From contig DBBU01000020.1 of NCBI GenBank assembly GCA_002292365.1, forward strand, positions 1 to 64,000: DNA of 64,000 nt, read 5' to 3'. Shown here piece after piece: positions 58,302 to 64,000 of the stretch; positions within the stretch are counted from its first letter, which is position 1, and every line of letters starts with the position of its first letter. The notes below the pieces were generated by a model. The model ran no database searches. It had not been told where the DNA came from and saw nothing but the letters and a program-made list of their open reading frames with translations. The DNA is from Flammeovirgaceae bacterium UBA976. Lineage in GTDB: Bacteria > Bacteroidota > Bacteroidia > Cytophagales > Cyclobacteriaceae. A program made the position numbers and the translations under genes.

Positions 58302-58486
58302 TTTGGGTTATTATTGATGCCCTCCCAAAGTGAATAGAAAATAAGGAGCAGGATCCCTATAATTAAAATAGGAAAAGCCCAATTGGCTTCCCCTTCTCTA
58401 AGACCAGCCAAGAACCTTATGCTGGCGAGCCCGGCCGCGACCAAGCCTAAAAGTATACCCAGACCCTTTCGAACAATTGTATTCAT
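58298..58486 (-). CDS. Small two-helix membrane protein of unknown function
   Basis: A 62-residue protein with two hydrophobic segments ([21 protein letters not shown] and [17 protein letters not shown]) separated by a short polar turn. No family is recognised. It is divergent from proteorhodopsin with about 200 bases between starts, and the 22-bp palindrome lies in that spacer. Its 3' end overlaps recR by four bases. It is probably a real gene by hydrophobic pattern, but composition alone could mislead in so short a frame. Confidence 0.55.
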   Translation of the reverse strand: MNTIVRKGLGILLGLVAAGLASIRFLAGLREGEANWAFPILIIGILLLIFYSLWEGINNNPN

Positions 58487-58523
58487 TTTTTATGCGTCAA
58501 TAGAGCAGTTATTTTTCTTACCG

Positions 58524-58545
58524 AATATTCATTTAAATGAATATT
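58524..58545. promoter_or_regulatory. Perfect 22-bp palindrome upstream of proteorhodopsin
   Basis: The sequence centred on ATTTAAAT is its own reverse complement over 22 bases, with no spacer. It lies 142 bases before the opsin start and 38 bases before the divergent small-ORF start. It is a strong candidate operator for a dimeric regulator, perhaps light- or energy-linked, but no known site is matched. Confidence 0.55.
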
Positions 58546-58618
58546 ATTCAATTTGTAGTTAAAATATTTCAAAAAATTATAAATATCGAATAATTTTCAA
58601 TTTTTAATTCAACAAGAG

Positions 58619-58653
58619 AAACCAATTTTAATTTTTTTTAGCTAAATTGGTTT
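58619..58653. promoter_or_regulatory. Ten-base inverted repeat in the proteorhodopsin leader
   Basis: AAACCAATTT (58619-58628) and AAATTGGTTT (58644-58653) are perfect reverse complements with a 15-base loop, ending 33 bases before the opsin ATG. It may be a leader hairpin that stabilises the mRNA or a second regulator site. No T-tract follows closely, so it is not a terminator. Confidence 0.45.
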
Positions 58654-58686
58654 ATTATTAAAAATTTTTAACCTAAAATAAAAACT

Positions 58687-59412
58687 ATGAATTTTACACT
58701 TAACGCTATTTTGCAGTCTGGAGACTACGTTGGGTTTACCTTCTTTATAGGTAGTATGGCCATGCTTGCCGCTACTGTGTTCTTCTTTCTCGAGATGGGG
58801 AATGTCCAAGGTAAATGGAGGACGTCTATGTTAATTTCCGGATTGATTACCTTCATTGCCGCAGTGCATTACTTTTACATGAGAGATTTTTGGGCAGAGA
58901 CAGGTACTTCTCCTACAGAATTTAGATACATTGATTGGATATTGACGGTACCCTTAATGTGTGTTGAATTTTATCTTATTTTAAAGGCCTTTGGAGCCAA
59001 GATGGATCTTTTGTGGAAAATGATTGCATATTCGCTATGGATGCTTATTTTTGGATATTTAGGAGAGACGGTATATAGAGATTCTAGTGCGATTTGGGGC
59101 GCTATCTCTACCTTAGGTTATATAGGTATTTTCTACGAAGTATGGTTTGGTTCTGCTAAAAAGCTTTCTCAAGGATCAAATGATCCCCATTTGCAGAAAG
59201 CATTTAACACGCTCGCATGGTTTATATTGGTTGGTTGGGCTATTTATCCAATAGGATATATGGCCATACCTACTGATGGATTGCTAAGTGGAGTACTACC
59301 TTTAGAGTCTCTTGATATTATTTACAATATAGGAGATGCAATAAATAAAATTGGTTTTGGACTTGTGATTTATTCATTGGCCATCAGTAGTGGTAAAAAA
59401 GCAGAAGCTTAA
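58687..59412 (+). CDS. Proteorhodopsin, green-type light-driven proton pump
   Basis: A 241-residue seven-helix microbial rhodopsin in the cytoplasmic membrane. The helix C motif is DTE: Asp83 (proton acceptor), Thr87 and Glu94 (donor), which defines an outward proton pump rather than an NQ sodium or NTQ chloride pump. Residue Met91 is the spectral-tuning position (105 in the SAR86 protein); Met there is typical of green-absorbing flavobacterial forms. His61 matches the helix B histidine that pairs with the acceptor, Arg80 the conserved arginine, and Lys221 in GDAINKIGFGL binds retinal. blh follows directly, and the 5' side carries two dyad sequences. Confident. Confidence 0.95.
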   Translation: MNFTLNAILQSGDYVGFTFFIGSMAMLAATVFFFLEMGNVQGKWRTSMLISGLITFIAAVHYFYMRDFWAETGTSPTEFRYIDWILTVPLMCVEFYLILKAFGAKMDLLWKMIAYSLWMLIFGYLGETVYRDSSAIWGAISTLGYIGIFYEVWFGSAKKLSQGSNDPHLQKAFNTLAWFILVGWAIYPIGYMAIPTDGLLSGVLPLESLDIIYNIGDAINKIGFGLVIYSLAISSGKKAEA

Positions 59413-59430
59413 TACCTTTAAACTTATTAC

Positions 59431-59460
59431 AAAGAGGACATTTTTGTGTCCTCTTTTTTT
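59431..59460 (+). terminator. Perfect hairpin with T-tract ending at the blh start codon
   Basis: AAAGAGGACA (59431-59440), a six-base loop and TGTCCTCTTT (59447-59456) form a perfect ten-base stem, followed by TTTT (59457-59460) and the blh ATG at 59461. It has the form of an intrinsic terminator for the opsin transcript, but its T-tract runs straight into blh. It therefore acts either as an attenuator that limits blh to read-through, or as a structure hiding the blh start. Confidence 0.85.
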
Positions 59461-60366
59461 ATGACTAAATATTTACAATTCGGATTGGCTTTGGTTGTGG
59501 GATCACTTTATTTAGTGCTTATCCCTGACGATGATGTGACCAATATAATTGCACTAGCTGCAATTTTGTTTTTTGGGGTACCTCATGGCGCTATTGACCA
59601 CAAGATTCATCTCAAGTTTTCAAAAAAAAGCAATGTGAAAAAATTCATTTTGATCTATGTCTTAGTGGGTTTAGGTTTTTTGTTGTGGTGGGTGCTGATG
59701 CCCTTGAAAGCGTTGTTAATCTTTATTATTTTGTCAGCCTATCATTTTGGCCAGGAGCTGATTGAAGACATCTCAGAAACTCCAAAAGACCCCATTCTTA
59801 ATTTAAGCTGGGGATTGATCGTATTAGTAAGTCCAATCATTTTGAAATTCAATGAACTATTACCTACCATAAATTTCATTGGTTCACAACCGATATCAAG
59901 GATACCCAGGGATCTTCAATTAATTATAGTCTTAGTCATTCATTTACTGGGCTATACTTATGTAGTTTATCTTTTTGTTAAAAAAGTACTTCATAAGGCT
60001 GCGGTTATTCGCTTGATTCTTTTTTCTATATATTTATTACTGAGCTATCTGCTACTACCCTTCATTGTAGCTTTTGCCCTCTATTTTGTCTTGTTCCATT
60101 CAATCAATGCAATGCGACACCAATTTTTTTGGATGAGGGATCGCTCTGCTGATTATACTTTTCTTATTTTTTTAAAAGATTTGAGTCCTTTTACCTTACT
60201 GACTAATGTGGGTATGTTCGTTTTGATTTATTATTTAGATCCTGCTGATTGGTCGGTGTTTTTTACTTATTTCTTCGTGTTCATTTCTTTGTTGACCTTG
60301 CCTCACGCCTTACTTTTTGATGAGCTATATGTATCTAAAAATACAACCCATCAGACCAAAGAATAA
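59461..60366 (+). CDS. blh: Blh/Brp-type beta-carotene 15,15'-dioxygenase
   Basis: A 301-residue membrane enzyme that cleaves beta-carotene into two retinal molecules for proteorhodopsin. About eight hydrophobic helices carry the conserved histidine sites: FFGVPHGAIDHKI, ILSAYHFGQEL, LFHSINAMRHQFFWM and LTLPHALLFDELY, which hold the catalytic iron. The ATG at 59461 is the best start; a GTG at 59446 lies inside the hairpin and would add five residues. It is separated from proteorhodopsin only by the terminator hairpin. Carotene synthesis genes are not in the window. Confidence 0.92.
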   Translation: MTKYLQFGLALVVGSLYLVLIPDDDVTNIIALAAILFFGVPHGAIDHKIHLKFSKKSNVKKFILIYVLVGLGFLLWWVLMPLKALLIFIILSAYHFGQELIEDISETPKDPILNLSWGLIVLVSPIILKFNELLPTINFIGSQPISRIPRDLQLIIVLVIHLLGYTYVVYLFVKKVLHKAAVIRLILFSIYLLLSYLLLPFIVAFALYFVLFHSINAMRHQFFWMRDRSADYTFLIFLKDLSPFTLLTNVGMFVLIYYLDPADWSVFFTYFFVFISLLTLPHALLFDELYVSKNTTHQTKE

Positions 60367-60441
60367 GTTTCTGTTGGGATCAACCGATTAAATTTTTTTT
60401 AGTTGATAATGTCTACTCAGTGTTTATAGATCAATTAATTT

Positions 60442-61320
60442 TTAGCTCAACTCCTCCTCAAATTTATTATGAATCATTAGGATGAGTAGGCCAAATACGA
60501 TGGCGCCTATAATCAGCCCTATGTTTAGCAATCCAGTTACTGAAAAGGATAATCGAATCAAGATGGTAGAAATGATAAACCCAGAATTACGGATGACCTT
60601 GTGGAACTTATCCGTGTAGTAAAATGAGGCCAGCAATAAAATTACATCTACTACGATCAATAGCGTGAAAAACTCATCAAAAAATATGTTATTAATATCT
60701 TTAAATGAAGTTTTAATTATCGCATCAAGATTAAAAAGAGTAAACGTCCAATTTGAAAGACTGTAAGTTGCAATGATGATGAGTATGGGAACTAGGCTAG
60801 CAGCGATGACTTTTTTCAATGTTATGAAACCATCGATATTGCTGGTAATTACTTTTTGAGTTTCCGAGTGCTTAGGCCTACTTTGGTTATAAAAAATGTA
60901 GAGTAGGTAGAACATGACTACCGAGGCAATAATATCGAAAGTAAATTGAAGGTCATTTTTAATTTCAAACCAATTGGTGGAGAGTTTTAATTCTGATAGG
61001 TCTTTGAACAGTCGCCTGATAACGATGAGTGTGATGATCTCATATTGTTTGCCGATATAAGTAGTTATAGATCTTGGTAAATAGTAGATGACCAGGTAGA
61101 CCTCATATAATAAAATAAATGAAAAAGGGGTATAGATGGCTGCGATGGGACTGTCAAAAAGGCTAGATTCTAAGTGAATTAATTTGAGTTGAACTAATAA
61201 AATCAATATGAGATGTATGACAAAGCTTGTAATGGCGATGCTCAGAATAATTTTCTCACTTCTTTTTTTAGTGGTCTCGGAAAGTAAGTAACGAAATATA
61301 TTTTGGATCTTATTTTTCAC
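60442..61320 (-). CDS. Multi-helix membrane protein of unknown function beside the rhodopsin locus
   Basis: A 292-residue integral membrane protein with about seven hydrophobic segments, a basic segment before the first helix (LSETTKKRSEKI), and a cytoplasmic-looking loop near residues 95-115 (YIGKQYEIITLIVIRRLFKDL). I do not recognise the family. It converges on blh with 75 bases between, so it is unlikely to be co-transcribed with the opsin. The charged loop after helix 3 is reminiscent of a channel linker, but I see no selectivity filter. Annotated only as a membrane protein. Confidence 0.7.
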   Translation of the reverse strand: MKNKIQNIFRYLLSETTKKRSEKIILSIAITSFVIHLILILLVQLKLIHLESSLFDSPIAAIYTPFSFILLYEVYLVIYYLPRSITTYIGKQYEIITLIVIRRLFKDLSELKLSTNWFEIKNDLQFTFDIIASVVMFYLLYIFYNQSRPKHSETQKVITSNIDGFITLKKVIAASLVPILIIIATYSLSNWTFTLFNLDAIIKTSFKDINNIFFDEFFTLLIVVDVILLLASFYYTDKFHKVIRNSGFIISTILIRLSFSVTGLLNIGLIIGAIVFGLLILMIHNKFEEELS

Positions 61321-61639
61321 GTTTTGAGATTTTTGGACTTGAGATTTGGCTATTTTAAAATATTAAAAATCTACACTAAACACTTGATCAAGATAACTTA
61401 AAAATCACTCAATATCAAATTTAATGGCTTCCAAGAGGATTCATTAATACTAAAAAAGTAATAATTTAGATTGAGAGTGGGATTAGGTCCAATCTTCATT
61501 TTTGGTCAAATAAGTTATTATGAAATATTTACTAAGTGTAGTTGCTTTTCACAAGTGTTAAATTTGGAGGGTCAAGATTATAGAACTAACTTTTTTTTAT
61601 AATTGTTAATCAGTTACCTATTTTCAAGACTTTTCTTTT
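61321..61639. other. Gap of about 320 bases without a recognised gene
   Basis: AT-rich spacer between the divergent membrane protein and hydrolase genes. A TAAATTTG (61559-61566) matches the -7 consensus, but the nearest upstream TTG is only 14 bases away, short of the usual spacing. An ATG near 61520 opens only 13 codons. Nothing else is visible. Confidence 0.5.
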
Positions 61640-62449
61640 ATGATTAATTTCAATGTCATTCCTAACCCTGAATCCAATATTTGGATCGTCTTTATACATG
61701 GAGCGGGAGGGAGTATCCGAACTTGGAAACATCAAGTGGAAGCTTTGCAGCGCCATGCTAAATTATTACTGTTGGATTTACGGGATCATGGGGCATCCGA
61801 GATTATTAACCCTTCTCCGATTCAATATGATTTTGAATTAATATCTAATGATATTAAAGAAGTAATAGATCATTTAGAGATAGCAAAGGCACATTTCATT
61901 ACGCTTTCTTTGGGGAGTATATTGATTCAGGATTTATCAATGCGTTATCCTACTTATATAGGGAAAGTAGTGATGGCGGGAGGAGTTTTCAATGCTAATA
62001 TCATTTTAAAATGTTTCATTCAAGCTGCAAAGACATTAAATAAGATCTTGCCCTACGCTCTGATGTATCGTTTGTGCTCCTATATACTCATGCCGCACAA
62101 AAGAAATCAAATTTCAAGAAAAATCTATCAACGTGAAGCGCAGAAGTTGACCGGAGAGGCTTATATGCGCTGGGTTTCCCTTTCTAAATATTTTATAAAA
62201 TTATTGAAGCGCTTTTTTAAGACTAAAAGTTCTTTTGAGAACCTGATCATCATGGGAGGAAAAGATTATGTATTTCTAAGTGGTGCTCGTAAGTACGCAA
62301 GGAATCAACCTAAATCAACTTTTATTGTCATTCCTGCCGTGGGGCATATTTGTAATATTGATGGTAGAAATGTGTTTAATGACCATGTCATTCAGTTTTT
62401 GTTCTATAATGAGTCAGTGGTAAATAGTGCAAGAAATAAAAGAATCTGA
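61640..62449 (+). CDS. Alpha/beta-hydrolase fold protein
   Basis: A 269-residue hydrolase. FIHGAGGSIRTW (around residues 19-30) supplies the oxyanion loop, LLLDLRDHGASE follows, and the nucleophile elbow is TLSLGSIL with Ser near residue 91. The acid is probably in GGKDYVFLSG and the histidine in AVGHICNIDGRN. There is no signal peptide and one hydrophobic stretch in the cap region. Members hydrolyse esters, amides or C-C bonds; the substrate is unknown. It starts the region next to the M14 pseudogene and is convergent with it. Confidence 0.82.
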   Translation: MINFNVIPNPESNIWIVFIHGAGGSIRTWKHQVEALQRHAKLLLLDLRDHGASEIINPSPIQYDFELISNDIKEVIDHLEIAKAHFITLSLGSILIQDLSMRYPTYIGKVVMAGGVFNANIILKCFIQAAKTLNKILPYALMYRLCSYILMPHKRNQISRKIYQREAQKLTGEAYMRWVSLSKYFIKLLKRFFKTKSSFENLIIMGGKDYVFLSGARKYARNQPKSTFIVIPAVGHICNIDGRNVFNDHVIQFLFYNESVVNSARNKRI

Positions 62450-62503
62450 ACGGAAGCATGTAATGTTACCTTCAACACATAAATTACATTTTTGATTTAT
62501 GTA

Positions 62504-64000
62504 TTACTCTTTTTCGGATGCTAGGGACTGAGGACTGGACCAAAATGAGGTATTGATGGGGGGGTGTGCTTTTGTGACATTTTGATTGAATAATAATGCG
62601 TTAAATAGGATTCGGAAAGTCCCCATAGGTTGACCGCGCCATTGTGGTTGAAATCCTAAAAGGATCACATGGCCTACACCATGGTGTACATCCAAGGCAG
62701 TAGCACAATCATTCATGTCTTCGCTTCAGAGTAAATATCCTGATGCTAGGGGAGATTCGTTGGGTTGGTATTTAGTCAATGCCTCACCTTCTAATCCCTT
62801 TAAGGTATAAAACACAGGGCTGTTAGAGACAAAAACATGTGTGCTTTTTGGCATGCCAGCCATGACAGGATGGGCATTATTATTTGTATTTTTCAATGAT
62901 TTGTTTACCTGCTTGAAACTTATTGAATAAAAGCACTTTTGAATATTTTTCGGCATAATTTAATACTGCTATGGATACCGTTTGCATATAAGTAACGCCA
63001 CCAGCCCCCTTTCCAAGGACTTGAATAAAGGGACTCTATACGAAATCCTTTTCGATCGGTCGAAAAATCTTTTAGGGTATAAAAATAAGGGGTGGCATAT
63101 CGGTAAAGTGCCGTTTCGGTCCAATAGGCTGGAATGTTTTGTAAGACGGGCAAATAATCAATATAACCAGGGTACCAAGCATCAAAACCTTTGCCCATGT
63201 GTACGGCACCTGCTAAGCCCTGTGTTTCCAATTCTTGGGCGATGGCCATACCTATCATATTTACTTCTCTGGCGACCAAAGGAGGGGTTCGTGTGGCAAC
63301 GGGTTCTGCGAAGGGGGGAAGCCATATACGTGTAGGAAAAGGAGAAGATTGATGATGAACATGAATGATATTGGGCTCCCATTCGCGCCAAATCCGCGTA
63401 ATGTTGCGGGATTCAATCATATTGACCATGTAAGCATCCCTATTGTTGTCATGATCTATGTATTTTTGATAAAGCCAAGGTATGGGAGCGGCTTCATAAG
63501 GCGTACCCACATGTTCCTTATACCAGTTGACGACGATGTCTTGGCCATCAGGATTAAGTGAAGGCCACAGTAACAGGATGACATTGTCCAAGATATCTTT
63601 CACTTTTTTATCTTCAGTATGCGTCAATAAATAATGTGCCAGGGAGAGGGTGTGCTGGGCACCTGCGACTTCGATAGCATGAAGACCTCCATCGATATGG
63701 ACAATAGGTTTGCCTTCTTGAGCCAAAGCTTTGGCCTGTGCTACTGACAATTTTTCAGGGTGGGCTAATAATTGTGAGATTTCCTTATACCTTTTGATAT
63801 TGGCTAGGTTTTCTTTTGAAGAAATCACGGCATAATACCAAGAGCGATCTTCTGAAGTTTTTCCGGCGTATTGCAGTTCAATAAGATCAGAAGAGGCTTC
63901 AAGTTTTTGAAAATAATCAAGGGACTCTTCATAACTGGCCAATTTAAAATCGGCACCTACTTTAAAACCTAAGATAGATTCTGGTGAAGGAATCGAACTA
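62504..64000 (-). pseudogene. Decayed M14-family zinc carboxypeptidase, 5' end outside window
   Basis: On the minus strand a frame open to the right edge (IPSPESILGFKVG, then LASYEESLDYF) runs through an M14 peptidase: HAIE supplies the HxxE zinc motif, LWPSLNPDGQDIVV follows, and NIIHVHHQSSPFP contains the later histidines. At about 62998 the frame breaks: SPWKGGWW is followed out of frame by GVTYMQTVSIAVLNYAEKY. The second frame continues to a TGA at 62726-62728, after which the same frame resumes with ATALDVHHGVGHVILLG and GQPMGTFRILFNALLF to 62504. One frameshift plus one nonsense codon imply loss of function. The 340-residue upstream part could still be expressed as a truncated protein lacking the last third. 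Confidence 0.85.

Noticed and set aside
59446..59460. GTG start for blh inside the hairpin
   Set aside because: It adds only five residues of low likelihood and lies in the hairpin loop and stem; the ATG at 59461 gives a normal Blh N-terminus.

Overview
The window is a chromosomal segment of an AT-rich marine member of the Bacteroidota, probably near Cytophagales or Flavobacteriales. Several independent signs agree: a short primary sigma factor of the phylum's type, the type IX secretion proteins PorU and PorV, the gliding lipoprotein GldH, a very large secreted protein with a Por-type sorting tail, promoters of the TTG-N17-23-TAnnTTTG form, few Shine-Dalgarno sequences, and a proteorhodopsin followed directly by a beta-carotene-cleaving Blh enzyme. 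The last pair indicates a light-assisted heterotroph of sunlit water. No tRNA, rRNA, CRISPR array, insertion sequence or prophage was seen.

Layout. 1-10.6 kb: truncated rRNA methyltransferase, GDP-mannose synthesis, recQ, purD, gldH, a 1332-residue DUF4011-type SF1 helicase and a decayed ComEA-like gene. 10.7-14.2 kb: hemA and a WG-repeat protein. 14.1-21.3 kb, minus strand: MBL hydrolase, pssA, porU, porV and an inactive-type M16 protein, a tight operon of secretion and envelope genes. 21.4-27.4 kb, plus strand: FAD oxidoreductase, TolB-like propeller-barrel protein, YicC, MazG-like and DUF2721. 27.4-34.6 kb, minus strand: comB, gcvT, xth, rnhB and a large BNR-repeat protein with a type IX sorting tail. 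34.6-38.6 kb: a NUDIX pseudogene, two drug exporters and a degenerate stretch. 38.7-47.9 kb: rpoD, aminotransferase, heptose kinase, hemE, then an M42-like peptidase-adk-obg-grpE-dnaJ run. 47.9-54.8 kb, minus strand: lysoplasmalogenase, MFS and prfB (with its programmed frameshift), then CotH, ilvE, an ATR-type cobalamin adenosyltransferase and an ABC ATPase. 54.9-58.5 kb: SDR, alkyltransferase-like protein, sodium symporter, clpS, recR. 58.5-61.3 kb: proteorhodopsin, blh and an unknown multi-helix membrane protein. 61.6-64 kb: alpha/beta hydrolase and a decayed M14 carboxypeptidase.

How parts connect. PorU and PorV process and attach proteins with C-terminal sorting domains, and one such cargo (30567-34592) lies in the same window. 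Proteorhodopsin needs retinal, which Blh makes from beta-carotene. A perfect hairpin plus T-tract ends at the blh start codon, so retinal synthesis may be set by read-through from the opsin gene.

Three genes are clearly broken (ComEA-like, NUDIX, M14) and a fourth stretch may be, so this genome is losing accessory functions. I found no convincing new multi-gene system. The items most worth a second look are the opsin/blh leader architecture with its 22-bp palindrome, the helicase with a degenerate Vsr-like tail, and the NUDIX pseudogene that keeps its frame across seven stops.
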